Assembly (NCBI GenBank): GCA_900110395.1
Contig: FODP01000011.1
Location: forward strand, 203,437-267,436
Source: Rhodospirillales bacterium URHD0017
Lineage (GTDB): Bacteria > Pseudomonadota > Alphaproteobacteria > Reyranellales > Reyranellaceae
DNA: 64,000 bases
Direction of reading: 5' to 3'
The notes below the pieces were generated by a model, which made no database searches, was not told the origin of the DNA, and worked only from the letters and a program-made list of their open reading frames with translations. Of the stretch, positions 1-8,701 are shown piece by piece; the stretch's first letter is position 1, and every line of letters starts with the position of its first letter. The translations under genes and the position numbers were made by a program.

Positions 1-489
1 GCGATCCGCCGCGACCAGGCCGCGAATGAACCAGGCGCGGCGCACGGCATCCTGGTCCTTGGCGCCGCTTTCGAGCACTTCCTGCGCCGCGCTCGCGGCA
101 CCACCAAGGTCGCCGCTGCGATACGCGGCAGCCGCCTGCACCAGGATCAGCTCCGGCGGCACCGGAGCGCGCCGCCGGACAAGCTCGCCTCGCGCCTCGC
201 GCGTCGTGGCGATGGCGCCCTTGGGGTCGCCGGCCTTCATCTGCGCGAGTGCGAGATTGTAGGCGACGTCGCCGATAGCGCCGGCGTCGTCGCGTTCGTA
301 GGCGCGCGACAACGCCACCTTGTACTGGCGCACGGCCAGGCTCGGCAGATCCATCGACAAGGCCTGAGTGCCGGCCCGGTTGGCCTGGTCGAGCTTGACG
401 TCGGGCGGCGGACCGGTGTCGGCCGGCGTGCCGCCACCGCAGGCGGCGAGAGCCAGCATCGACAACAATGAAAGGGGCTGTCGGATCAC
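1..489 (-). CDS. TPR-like lipoprotein, C-terminus beyond window (partial)
   Basis: Read leftward from a GTG start at 489; the 3' end runs off the window. The first 17 codons give a short hydrophobic signal ending in a lipobox (LALAAC), so the mature protein should be lipid-anchored. After a proline-rich linker come helical repeats of TPR type (AYNLALAQMKAGDPKGAI, then AAAYRSGDLGGAASAAQEV). The GTGA overlap with the stop of the MlaD-like gene shows translational coupling, so this is the last visible gene of the Mla-like operon. Inference: a periplasmic or outer-membrane partner of the transporter, in the place where MlaC or MlaA would otherwise be sought. No enzymatic motif is visible. Confidence 0.75.
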   Translation of the reverse strand, partial: MIRQPLSLLSMLALAACGGGTPADTGPPPDVKLDQANRAGTQALSMDLPSLAVRQYKVALSRAYERDDAGAIGDVAYNLALAQMKAGDPKGAIATTREARGELVRRRAPVPPELILVQAAAAYRSGDLGGAASAAQEVLESGAKDQDAVRRAWFIRGLVAADR

Positions 490-1478
490 GGTCGTACCTC
501 GACCGCGGGCGCGCGACGGGTGGGCTGGGCGGGCGCGCTGCTGCCGCCGAACAGCCAGTGATGACGCAATTGCCCCAGCAGCAGTTCGAGCTCGCGCGCG
601 GCAATCTGGGCCTGCAGCAGCGTGGCCGGCATGGCGTCGGTCGTGTCCTGCACGCTGCGCGTGATCTGCGGCGTCGTCGCCGCGAGATTGCGGGTGGTGG
701 TCTGCAGCGAGGTCAGGATCGAATCGGTCTTGGCCAAGATCTGGGTGATGCGCGGATCCTTCGAGGTGCGCTCGAGCTGGGCGGCGAGCTCGCGCACGCT
801 GACCAGTGTCGCCTCGAGGTCGGCCGGCAGCTTTTCGTCGCTGATCAGCCGTCCCGCCAGGCCCTGGCCGCCCTCGACCTTGCGCGCGATGCCGGCGGCG
901 GCGGTGAGAGTCTGCTCGAGCGGCCCGGAGGGATCGGTGATGCGCTGGGCGACGGCGTTGAAGGATTGCACGGCCTTGTGAATTTCATCGATGACCGGGA
1001 TGACCTTGCCGCGCACTTCATCGATCATCTCGCCCAGCGAGTCGGTCGCCCCGCGTTCGGTGGTGGCCGCGATGACGGCGTAGGACCAGTCGAGCTCCGG
1101 CCCGACGCCGCGCTGGATGTCGATGAAGGCGGCGCCGGCCACGCCGAACTGGCGGCGGATCGACACGACCGAATCGCGCCGGATGAACGGCCGCATCTGG
1201 TCTTCGACGCGGGCGACGGCGTGCATGCGCTGGTTGGGATCGATGACGATGCGGCGCACCTCGCCGGCGCGCGTGCCCAGCACCTGGACCTCCGCACCCG
1301 GCGCCAGGCCCGAGACGCCTTCGTCGGGCAGCAGGATGCGCAGCGTGAAGGAGGGCTGGAACCAGTCCTTCAGCAGACCGGCGTTGATCAGGACGGCGAC
1401 GAACACGCCGACGCAGGCCAGCACCACCGCACCGACGACCTCGTCGAACTGATAGACGCCGAAGATCGAGCGCTTCAT
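486..1478 (-). CDS. MlaD-like MCE-domain lipid transport protein
   Basis: 330 residues. One N-terminal transmembrane helix (about residues 14-34, VVGAVVLACVGVFVAVLI) is followed by an MCE domain (about 40-120, with PDEGVSGLAPGAEVQVLG and VVSIRRQFGVAGAAFIDI). A long helical C-terminal region (150-300) contains repeated Leu/Thr-rich heptads. MCE proteins form periplasmic hexameric rings that carry phospholipids or other hydrophobic substrates between membranes with a MlaE permease and a MlaF ATPase. The ATG overlaps the ATPase-like stop (ATGA) and the stop overlaps the lipoprotein start (GTGA). The C-terminal extension resembles other proteobacterial ring proteins that build a tunnel or needle, but that is inference. 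Confidence 0.88.
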   Translation of the reverse strand: MKRSIFGVYQFDEVVGAVVLACVGVFVAVLINAGLLKDWFQPSFTLRILLPDEGVSGLAPGAEVQVLGTRAGEVRRIVIDPNQRMHAVARVEDQMRPFIRRDSVVSIRRQFGVAGAAFIDIQRGVGPELDWSYAVIAATTERGATDSLGEMIDEVRGKVIPVIDEIHKAVQSFNAVAQRITDPSGPLEQTLTAAAGIARKVEGGQGLAGRLISDEKLPADLEATLVSVRELAAQLERTSKDPRITQILAKTDSILTSLQTTTRNLAATTPQITRSVQDTTDAMPATLLQAQIAARELELLLGQLRHHWLFGGSSAPAQPTRRAPAVEVRP

Positions 1479-2179
1479 CGTGACCTCCGCACCCGCGTCA
1501 GCCCGTGATCGCCCAGCCGGAATGCCTGGTTCGCCTGGACGAACTGGGCGGCCTGCGTCGCGAGACTTGCGGTGATCCACAGCACCGTGGCGCCGCGGTC
1601 GCATGCCGCCGAGATTGCCTGCGCCATCGGCACGGCAAGCTCGGATGACTGGTCGAGCACCTGATCCTGTACCACGATCAGGTCGGGCGAGCCGAGAAAT
1701 CCGCGCACGCAGGCAGCCCGCACCAGGGCGCGCGCCGGCGTGGCGTCGCGGCGCCCGGCCGGCAGGCCGGGCAGGCCGAACAGGCGGGCAAGCTGGGTGG
1801 CGTCGGCAATGACCTCGGCCCGCGGCTGGTTGAAATGGTAGGCGCGAGCCACCAGGACCGATTCCAGCACCGTCATGTGCGATGGCCAGACATCGGTCTG
1901 CATCACGGAGCCGATGCGACGCCGGCGATGGAAGCGCTCGCGCGGCGTGTGGGCTGTCCAGTCGACGCCAAGAAAGCGCACCTCGCCGGCGCCGGGATCG
2001 GCGAGCCCCAGGACCAGGTCGACCAGCATGGCGGCGTCGTGCTCGTCCTCGACCTGGACCAGCGCCACCTCGCCGTGCGGCAGCTCGAGGTCGAGGCGCG
2101 CGGTATGGGCAGAGAACTGGCGGTCCGCCAGGGCGACGCCCTGCAGCGACAGGACCGATCGACCGGGACGCGCCGCCAT
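1475..2179 (-). CDS. MlaF-like ABC subunit lacking catalytic motifs (pseudo-ATPase)
   Basis: 234 residues in the operon position of the MCE transporter ATPase, and the overall ABC layout is recognisable: a beta-rich start, GEVRFLGVDW after the Walker A position, a Q-loop-like SVMQTDVWPSHMTVLESV, and PDLIVV before the Walker B position. The catalytic elements are absent. The Walker A position (residues 42-58) reads VEDEHDAAMLVDLVLGL with no GxxGxGKST and no lysine. The signature region reads RRDATPARALVRAA. Walker B ends in QDQ rather than DEP (about 171-173), and no H-loop histidine follows ITAS. The frame is intact and overlaps both neighbours by 1-4 bases, so this is a conserved-looking gene and not decay. 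Either it is structural or another ATPase powers the permease. Confidence 0.75.
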   Translation of the reverse strand: MAARPGRSVLSLQGVALADRQFSAHTARLDLELPHGEVALVQVEDEHDAAMLVDLVLGLADPGAGEVRFLGVDWTAHTPRERFHRRRRIGSVMQTDVWPSHMTVLESVLVARAYHFNQPRAEVIADATQLARLFGLPGLPAGRRDATPARALVRAACVRGFLGSPDLIVVQDQVLDQSSELAVPMAQAISAACDRGATVLWITASLATQAAQFVQANQAFRLGDHGLTRVRRSR

Positions 2180-3003
2180 CAGGCCACCAGATCGAACAGG
2201 GTGTTGACCAGCAGGATGGCCAGCGCCGAGCGCACGAAGCCGCGCGGCACCAGGCGCTGCAGGTCGTCGGATTCATCGCGGCGGCCGAGGCCGGTGGAGC
2301 AGCAGGCCAGCGCCACCATGTAGCCGATGATGATGCACTTCAGCGGCGGAACGATGAAGTCCTGGATCTTCATCGCGCGCAACACGGCATCGGAGAAATC
2401 CCAGATCGAGTAAGCGATCAGCTGCAGCCCGTAGGCGAGGAAGTAGCTGGTGAGCATGGTCGAGCACAGCAGCACCGTGGCCAGACAGAATGAGCCCAGG
2501 GCGAAGGCGACGGCGCGGGGCAGCACCAGCAACGCCAGCGGATCGAGGCCCTGGATCTCGAGCAGCCTCAGCCAGCCCTTGGGCTGCGCCTCGCCGAGCT
2601 CGATCAGCGTCGCGGTACCGCTCCGGCCGAACACGATCAGGCCGACCAGGATGGGCACCAGCTCGCGGATCAGCAGGATGACGATCACCGGCCCGACCAG
2701 GCCGGTCGTGCCGGTCTGCGCCAGCCAGTAGACCGCCTGCGTGACCAGCGCGAAGCCGACCAGCATGCCGGTCACGACCGTGGTCGGCAGCGAGCGTACC
2801 GCCACCTCGTCCAGCACGCGCTTGAACTGGGCCCAGACCGGGCCGCGCCACGCCTCACGCCGCAACGCGACGAAGGCCACGGTCGTGGCAAACGACATGA
2901 ACAGCAGCAGGCGGCTGGTGCCGGAGATCGTAATGGCGCCGATGGCGGCCAGCTTGCGTCGCGGCCAGGAGCGGGGGTCGTAGTGGGCGGTACGGGCGAT
3001 CAT
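2179..3003 (-). CDS. MlaE-family permease of MCE transporter
   Basis: 274 residues with about five or six hydrophobic segments, an amphipathic N-terminal stretch, and the MlaE-family core around LIRELVPILVGLIVFGRSGTATLIELG (about 115-140). That core corresponds to the conserved P-x-L-x-x-L and glycine-rich coupling region. MlaE dimers sit in the inner membrane, pair with MlaF ATPases and pass lipids to the MCE ring. The start overlaps the stop of the upstream sensor (ATGA), and the stop overlaps the start of the ATPase-like gene. Family assignment is firm; the transported lipid and direction cannot be read from sequence. Confidence 0.9.
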   Translation of the reverse strand: MIARTAHYDPRSWPRRKLAAIGAITISGTSRLLLFMSFATTVAFVALRREAWRGPVWAQFKRVLDEVAVRSLPTTVVTGMLVGFALVTQAVYWLAQTGTTGLVGPVIVILLIRELVPILVGLIVFGRSGTATLIELGEAQPKGWLRLLEIQGLDPLALLVLPRAVAFALGSFCLATVLLCSTMLTSYFLAYGLQLIAYSIWDFSDAVLRAMKIQDFIVPPLKCIIIGYMVALACCSTGLGRRDESDDLQRLVPRGFVRSALAILLVNTLFDLVA

Positions 3004-5417
3004 ATGCGGCCGACCATCACGAAGGTGCGCATGTTGCCGGTCTCGGGCAGGAAATAGCTGCCGCGCGGTCGGAACAGATACTGGTTCGACAGCAGGTCAT
3101 AGGCCGTCTCGGACGCCGCGATGGTGCGGCGCGCCGTGGTGCCGGCCAGCACCTTGGCGATGCCGATCGCGCCGCCCCACAGGTTGCGGCTCGGCGGGTC
3201 GGTGCCGACCGTCGAGGCCATGACCGTGCCGATGTCGATGGCGAGGCGGAAATCGAGGCTGGTGCCCCAGCGATCCTCCAGCTCGATCAGCCGGTCGCGC
3301 AGCGCGAGCATGGCCGCCGCCATGCACGTCGCGTGGCCCTCCACCGACCTTCGGTCGCGCAGGAAGGCCGCCAGCACGATCTGGTCGTCGAGCAGGGCGG
3401 CATAGCACACGCCGCTCGTCTCGATGGTGCGCCGCAACTCCTGGACGATGGCGTCCATCGCCGTGCGCTGGCCGGTATCGGACGGACGCTGGGCGACCGT
3501 CGTCCAGTTCGGCAGCTTGACGACGCCGACCGCCGCCCGGTCGATCGCGCTCTCGATCAGGCTGTCCATCGGTGCGTTGTGGGCCAGCAGGGTGCGTTCG
3601 AGACGGGTCTGGCGCTGGGCGAAGCTGTCCTGCGCCTCGGCGGGCGCCGGCTCGTCCTTGGCCGCCGCAGCCTCGGCGGCGGCTGCGCCGACCGTCGCCT
3701 GCAGCGCGCCAGGGGTGGGTGCCGCGGCGGCCGTGAAGCGCAGCGCCAGCAGGATCGAGAGGGCATCGCAGAATGTCGCGAGGCCCGCGGCGCGATCGCC
3801 ACGCTGCGGATCCTCGACCGACATCATGCCCATCAATCGTCCGGCCATCACGATGGGGGTGATGTAGACGTTGCTGATCTCGAGCGGCTGCAGGTAGGTC
3901 GCGAACAGTTCCGACGTCCGCTTGTCCCGGCCGGCCTCGACGGTGTCGATGGCCTCACCCTTTGCCAGGGCGGCGAACAGGTTGGGCATCTCGTCGCGAT
4001 GGAGCGCGAGGCCGATCGTATGGTCATTCACGGTGCTGTCGAAGCAGTCTTCGCAGGTGAGCGTGCGGCCATCGCGGCTCAGCCGCCAGATCGCCACGCG
4101 CTTGGCGGCGCAGGCGGCGGCGGCGCTCTCCGTCGCCCGGGAAAGACCGGCCTCCTCGGCATCGGCAGCCACGGCATCGTGCGCCAGGTCGATGAAGGTC
4201 TGGGTGCGGCTCTCCAATGCATGCTGACGCGTGGTGGCGGCAGCGGCACGCCGTTCGGCCTGGACGTTGCGCCAGGCCAGCAGGCCGGTCAGGCCGGCGA
4301 CGATCAGCACGACGGCGATCAGCATGATGAGGGCGGTGATGCCTGAGTCGGCGACGAAGCCCACGAAGTCGGTCTCGGGCACGACGATCAGCACGATCCA
4401 GTCGCGGCTGGTCAGTCGCCGCACCGGCTCGGACGACACGATGATGCGCTCCTGGCCGATGTCCAGGACCTTGCGCCCATAGCCTTCGATGCGCAGCAGG
4501 TCGTAGGCTCGTGTCAGCACCGGATCGCCGACCTCGTCGAGGCGTGGCGCCTTCGCTTCCGGATCGTTCGCCGGCACCCACTTGTCGTCGGGATAGGCGA
4601 TGATGCGACCCTGGCCATCGACGATCAGCGCCCGCCCCTTGGTGCCGATATGGAGCTGTTCGAGGTAGGCGCAAAGCGTGGCGATCTCGATATCGACGGC
4701 GATGACGGTCTGCAGCTTGCCGTCGCTGTCGAAATGCGGCAGCGCTACCGTGAGGCCGGGTTTCTTCAGCGTGAAGAACAGGTAAGTGTCGGTCCAGAAC
4801 ATCTTGCGCGTGCTTTCCGCGCCCTGGAACCAGGGCCGCGTCCGCGGATCGAACATGTCGCCGGGATCTTCCTCGAGGGCGATCGTCTTGTTCGCGCCGT
4901 CACGCCTCTCCCAGGTCACCCGCCGGCCCTCGCGACGATCGACCGTCTTGGTATCGAATCCGCCCTTCGCGTTGCGCACGACGAAAAGAAAATTGCCCTG
5001 GGCATCGGCGTAGCTGAAGCCCGAGACCGACGGGATATTGACGATGGCGTGGCGTGCGAACCGTTCCATTTCGGACGCTGCGTCGACGACGCTGCGCCCG
5101 GCGGCCGCGGCATCGGCCAGGACCAGGAACTGCTGCGGCGGCGAGAGGTAGGAGCGCATCTGGGCGCCGACCCGCCGGTCGATGGCCGTGATCAGGTCGT
5201 TGCTGAGGGTGCGCGCGCCCTTGCGGTTGGCGTCGTAGACGACAAAGGCGATGGCTGCGACCAGCACGACGACCACCACCACGCCCAACATCGGCAGGCC
5301 GTGGCGCAATGTCGTGCGCAGGCGTGACGCAGTGCGGGCACGCGCTGCCGCTTTCGACGGGGCCTTCGACGCCGGTGCGGCCGCCGGCTGCAGGGCAGGT
5401 GTGGGCGAGCGCGCCAT
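3000..5417 (-). CDS. Membrane sensor: Cache, GAF and degenerate cyclase-like domains
   Basis: 805 residues. An Ala/Lys-rich cytoplasmic start is followed by a transmembrane helix (about 42-64), an extracytoplasmic double Cache region (about 70-350, with FDPRTRPWFQGAES typical of dCache), a second helix (about 367-390), a GAF-like domain (about 410-560) and a C-terminal class III cyclase-like domain (about 630-800). The first metal aspartate is missing (GVVKLPNWTTV where F-x-D-x-x-x-F is expected). The ring-binding Asn/Arg segment reads NLWGGAIGIAKVLA, so catalysis is unlikely. ATGA overlap with the MlaE gene puts sensor and transporter in one operon. Inference: a ligand sensor that controls lipid transport through protein contacts. 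The ATG follows the Fsr-like gene by 53 bases. Confidence 0.82.
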   Translation of the reverse strand: MARSPTPALQPAAAPASKAPSKAAARARTASRLRTTLRHGLPMLGVVVVVVLVAAIAFVVYDANRKGARTLSNDLITAIDRRVGAQMRSYLSPPQQFLVLADAAAAGRSVVDAASEMERFARHAIVNIPSVSGFSYADAQGNFLFVVRNAKGGFDTKTVDRREGRRVTWERRDGANKTIALEEDPGDMFDPRTRPWFQGAESTRKMFWTDTYLFFTLKKPGLTVALPHFDSDGKLQTVIAVDIEIATLCAYLEQLHIGTKGRALIVDGQGRIIAYPDDKWVPANDPEAKAPRLDEVGDPVLTRAYDLLRIEGYGRKVLDIGQERIIVSSEPVRRLTSRDWIVLIVVPETDFVGFVADSGITALIMLIAVVLIVAGLTGLLAWRNVQAERRAAAATTRQHALESRTQTFIDLAHDAVAADAEEAGLSRATESAAAACAAKRVAIWRLSRDGRTLTCEDCFDSTVNDHTIGLALHRDEMPNLFAALAKGEAIDTVEAGRDKRTSELFATYLQPLEISNVYITPIVMAGRLMGMMSVEDPQRGDRAAGLATFCDALSILLALRFTAAAAPTPGALQATVGAAAAEAAAAKDEPAPAEAQDSFAQRQTRLERTLLAHNAPMDSLIESAIDRAAVGVVKLPNWTTVAQRPSDTGQRTAMDAIVQELRRTIETSGVCYAALLDDQIVLAAFLRDRRSVEGHATCMAAAMLALRDRLIELEDRWGTSLDFRLAIDIGTVMASTVGTDPPSRNLWGGAIGIAKVLAGTTARRTIAASETAYDLLSNQYLFRPRGSYFLPETGNMRTFVMVGRI

Positions 5418-5470
5418 GTGGCCGCCAGTTTAGCGCATTGCCGGCCTGCCGTAGAGGCTGTCGACGGCCC

Positions 5471-6736
5471 TTAATGAGTGTTCCTGGGCTCGCCCGGCTG
5501 GCGCGGCAGGAATATCGTCAAGATTCCCAGCAACAGAAGGAAGGGCGTGACCTTGTAGACGGTCTCGATGCTGGTCAGGTCGGCGAGTTCGCCCAGCGCG
5601 GCGGCGCCGAGGCCGCCCAGGCCGAAGGAGAAGCCGAAGAACATGCCGGCCACCAGGCCGACGCGGCCCGGCATCAGCTCCTGGGCGTAGACCAGGATGG
5701 CGGAGAAGGCCGAGGCCATGATCATGGCCACGACGACTGCCAGCACGCCGGTCCAGAAGAGATTGGCGTAGGGCAGCATCAGCGCGAAGGGCAGGGCGCC
5801 CAGGATCGAGAACCACATCACCGGGATGCGGCCGACCTTGTCGCCGACCGCGCCGCCCATGATGGTACCGCCGACGATGCCGACCAGGAAGGCGAACAGG
5901 TAGAGCTGCGCCGTCGCCACGCCGATGCCAAACTTGGCCATCAGATAAAGCGTGAAGTAGGAGCCGAGGCTCGCGCTGTAGACGTTCTTCGAGAAGAGCA
6001 GCGCCACCAGGATCGCCACTGCGAAGGCGACACGTCCGCGCGACAGGGCAGGGGCGGCTGCCGCCGAGGCGGCCCTGCGCGCCGCGGGCTTCCGCGCGGC
6101 CTGGCGTCGTGCGTACCAGCCGCCGACCTGGAACAGCACGAACATCGCCACCAGCGCCGCCGCGGAGAACCACACGAGGCTGTGCTGGCCATGCGGCACG
6201 ACGATGAAGGCGGCGAGCAACGGCCCGGCCGCCGATCCCATGTTGCCGCCGACCTGGAACAGCGACTGCGCGAGACCGTAGCGGCCGCCCGACGCCATGC
6301 GCGCCACGCGCGAGGCCTCGGGATGGAACACCGACGAGCCCATGCCGATCAGCGCCGCGGCGAACAGGATCATGGGATAGGAGTCCGCGCGCGACATCAG
6401 CAGCAGGCCGACCAGGGTGAAGCCCATGCCGACCATGAGGGAATAAGGCTGGGGCTTCTTGTCGGTGTAGAGGCCGACCAGCGGCTGCAGCATCGAGGCG
6501 GTGCACTGGAAGGCGAGCGTGATCAGGCCGACCTGGCCGAAGCTCAGCGCGTAGTTTTCCTTGAGGATGGGATAGAGCGCCGGGACCAGCGACTGCATCA
6601 TGTCGTTGAGCAGATGGCAGAAGCTCAGCGAGAGGATGACCGCGAAGGTGGTGGTGTTGGCCGAGGCCGCCGATGACGGGGAAACTGCAGGTGTCGCCGC
6701 GGGCGCCGTTCCCGCCGACATGGTACTATCGCTCAT
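5471..6736 (-). CDS. fsr: MFS efflux transporter, fosmidomycin-resistance (Fsr) type
   Basis: 421 residues with twelve predicted membrane helices and a variable Ala-rich N-terminus. Fsr-family landmarks include HLLNDMMQSLVPALYPILKE in helix 1, GMGSSVFHPEASRVARMAS and GRYGLAQSLFQVGGNMGSA. Members export fosmidomycin and other small toxic compounds by proton antiport in the inner membrane. I chose the ATG at 6736, where the family N-terminus begins; the open frame continues far upstream without homology. The gene is divergent from another MFS gene across a 114-base gap. The substrate is not determined by sequence. Confidence 0.88.
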   Translation of the reverse strand: MSDSTMSAGTAPAATPAVSPSSAASANTTTFAVILSLSFCHLLNDMMQSLVPALYPILKENYALSFGQVGLITLAFQCTASMLQPLVGLYTDKKPQPYSLMVGMGFTLVGLLLMSRADSYPMILFAAALIGMGSSVFHPEASRVARMASGGRYGLAQSLFQVGGNMGSAAGPLLAAFIVVPHGQHSLVWFSAAALVAMFVLFQVGGWYARRQAARKPAARRAASAAAAPALSRGRVAFAVAILVALLFSKNVYSASLGSYFTLYLMAKFGIGVATAQLYLFAFLVGIVGGTIMGGAVGDKVGRIPVMWFSILGALPFALMLPYANLFWTGVLAVVVAMIMASAFSAILVYAQELMPGRVGLVAGMFFGFSFGLGGLGAAALGELADLTSIETVYKVTPFLLLLGILTIFLPRQPGEPRNTH

Positions 6737-6748
6737 ATTTACACAATA

Positions 6749-6763
6749 GCAGACGAGGTCTGC
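6749..6763. promoter_or_regulatory. Short palindrome in divergent promoter region (possible operator)
   Basis: GCAGAC-GAG-GTCTGC is a perfect 6+6 inverted repeat 13 bases upstream of the Fsr-like start, inside the 114-base gap between two divergent transporter genes. Its size and place fit a regulator half-site pair. No regulator gene is adjacent, so this is only a candidate. Confidence 0.3.
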
Positions 6764-6850
6764 AGTACTACTGCCCCTCCGGCAAGCCAGCGTTGCAGCG
6801 GCCAGCCGAGAGGGAACCTTCAGTGCAGTCGCGGTGTTATTTGCCATCCC

Positions 6851-8320
6851 ATGGCGCCAGACCAACCTTTCCGCGGCACATATACCGACGTGCCCGCCCG
6901 GCTCGACCGGCTGCCGTGGAGCAGATTCCATCGGCTGGTCGTGGTCGCGCTCGGCATCACCTGGATCCTCGACGGTCTCGAAGTCACCCTGGCCGGATCG
7001 GTCGCAGCGGCGCTGCAGACCAGCCCGCGCCTGCACCTCACCGCCGAGCAGGTCGGTCTCACCGGCAGCGCCTATCTCGCCGGCGCCGTGCTGGGCGCGT
7101 TGTTCTTCGGCCATCTCACCGATCGGCTGGGCCGCAAGAAGCTGTTCAATGTCACGCTCGGTGTCTATCTGGTGGCCACGGCGCTCACCGCGTTCTCGTG
7201 GGACTTCTACAGCTTCCTGCTGTTTCGCTTCCTCACCGGCGCGGGCATCGGCGGCGAGTACTCGGCCATCAACTCGGCAATCCAGGAACTGATCCCCGCG
7301 CGCCTGCGCGGCCGCGTCGATCTCGCCATCAATGGCAGCTTCTGGGTCGGCGCGGCGGGCGGTGCGCTCCTGTCGGTGTGGCTGCTCGATCCGGCGTTGC
7401 TCAGCCCTGACCTGGGCTGGCGGCTTGCCTTCGGCAGCGGCGCCGTGCTCGGCCTGGTGATCCTCTACCTGCGGCGCTTCCTGCCCGAGAGTCCGCGCTG
7501 GCTGATGCTGCACGGCCAGCCGGGCGAGGCGGCGCGCGTTGTCGGCGAGATCGAGGCGCGGGTCATCGCCAGCGAAGGCGTGACCCTGCCCCCGGTGACG
7601 GCGCGGCTTGCGCTGGGTGACACGCATCGAGTGACCATGCTGTCGGTGGCGCGCACGCTGCTGCGCGACTATCCCGGCCGGACGACGCTCGGCCTCGTGC
7701 TGATGGCAGCGCAAGCCTTCATCTACAACGCCATCTTCTTCACCTACGCGCTGGTCCTGACGCGCTTCTACGGCATCGAGGCCGACAGGGTCGGGCTCTA
7801 CATCCTGCCGTTTGCGGTCGGCAATTTCCTGGGACCGCTGCTGCTCGGCCCGCTGTTCGACTCGGTGGGCCGCAAGACCATGATCTTTGCGACCTATGGC
7901 CTGTCGGGCCTGTTGCTGGCGGTTACCGGCGAGATGTTCGCCCACGGGATGCTCAACGCCACGACGCAGACGGCGATGTGGAGCGTGGTCTTCTTTTTCG
8001 CCTCGGCGGCAGCGAGTGCCGCCTACCTGACTGTGGGCGAGTGCTTCCCGTTGGAGATCCGGGCGCTCACCATTGCGCTGTTCTACGCCTTCGGCACCCT
8101 GCTGGGCGGCGTTGGCGGACCGTGGCTGTTCGGCGTGCTGATAGCCAGCGAAAGCCCGACCGATATCGTGACAGGCTACATGCTGGGGGCGTTCCTGATG
8201 ATCCTGGCCGCTTTGGTGACCCTGCGGCTGGGCGTCAAGGCGGAATGCCGGCCATTGGAAGAGGTTGCGCCGCCTCTGTCGATGCGCGTCGAGCTTGCCG
8301 AGCCGCCGGAAAAGCGGTGA
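6851..8320 (+). CDS. MFS transporter, metabolite:H+ symporter / sugar-porter-like
   Basis: 489 residues with twelve membrane helices. The loop 2-3 signature GHLTDRLGRKKLF, the helix 5 RGR segment (ARLRGRVDLAINGSFWVGA) and the central PESPRWLMLHG motif place it in the group of MFS proteins that take up organic or aromatic acids and sugars (AAHS/MHS/sugar-porter-like). It acts in the inner membrane by proton symport. It is divergent from the Fsr-like gene. The ATG at 6851 opens the family-like region. The substrate is unknown. Confidence 0.85.
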   Translation: MAPDQPFRGTYTDVPARLDRLPWSRFHRLVVVALGITWILDGLEVTLAGSVAAALQTSPRLHLTAEQVGLTGSAYLAGAVLGALFFGHLTDRLGRKKLFNVTLGVYLVATALTAFSWDFYSFLLFRFLTGAGIGGEYSAINSAIQELIPARLRGRVDLAINGSFWVGAAGGALLSVWLLDPALLSPDLGWRLAFGSGAVLGLVILYLRRFLPESPRWLMLHGQPGEAARVVGEIEARVIASEGVTLPPVTARLALGDTHRVTMLSVARTLLRDYPGRTTLGLVLMAAQAFIYNAIFFTYALVLTRFYGIEADRVGLYILPFAVGNFLGPLLLGPLFDSVGRKTMIFATYGLSGLLLAVTGEMFAHGMLNATTQTAMWSVVFFFASAAASAAYLTVGECFPLEIRALTIALFYAFGTLLGGVGGPWLFGVLIASESPTDIVTGYMLGAFLMILAALVTLRLGVKAECRPLEEVAPPLSMRVELAEPPEKR

Positions 8321-8361
8321 TAATCGCTGATCGTCCGTCCTCCCGCCGACGAGGTGATGGA

Positions 8362-8586
8362 ATGACTTCTGACGAGCTCACGACCGCTCTTGGTCAGGCC
8401 GCCGCCAAGGTCTGGGGCCAGTTGCCCGCGTACGTACAGCACGATCTGTTCGAGGCGGCCGTCCGGTCGGCCGGCAAGGCCGCGCGCGAGGAGCTCGCCG
8501 TCTTCCTTCACCGCCACCATCCGCGCACCACCGAGGGCGAGGACTCCGGTAGAAGGGTGCCCGAGCCGGACAGCCTGGGCGGTTGA
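8362..8586 (+). CDS. Small hypothetical protein (74 aa)
   Basis: A small soluble protein starting at ATG 8362 with a purine-rich GAGGTGATGGA just upstream. The sequence begins TSDELTTALGQAAAKVWGQL and continues as amphipathic helix with a hydrophilic, Pro/Glu-rich tail. No family was recognised. It starts 41 bases after the MFS gene and could be cotranscribed with it. Coding is supported by the ribosome site and acidic/alanine composition rather than by homology. Confidence 0.5.
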   Translation: MTSDELTTALGQAAAKVWGQLPAYVQHDLFEAAVRSAGKAAREELAVFLHRHHPRTTEGEDSGRRVPEPDSLGG

Positions 8587-8589
8587 CGG

Positions 8590-8694
8590 TCAATCGATCC
8601 GGCGCGAACACCACAGCCCGATGATGACGGCGATGGACGTCGTGGTCATCACGACGCCCATGCCGGTCAGCATCACCTGCCAGATCGTCTGCAC
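8590..8694 (-). CDS. Small single-pass membrane peptide (34 aa)
   Basis: GTG start at 8694 with AGGA six bases upstream; the stop is at 8590. The peptide QTIWQVMLTGMGVVMTTTSI continues to a hydrophobic stretch and ends in a basic CSRRID tail, so one membrane helix with a positive cytoplasmic end is likely. It begins eight bases after the stop of the 27-residue peptide gene at 8702-8785, so both probably share the stress-type promoter at 8815-8839. No family was recognised. Confidence 0.45.
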   Translation of the reverse strand: MQTIWQVMLTGMGVVMTTTSIAVIIGLWCSRRID

Positions 8695-8701
8695 GACGGT
8701 C

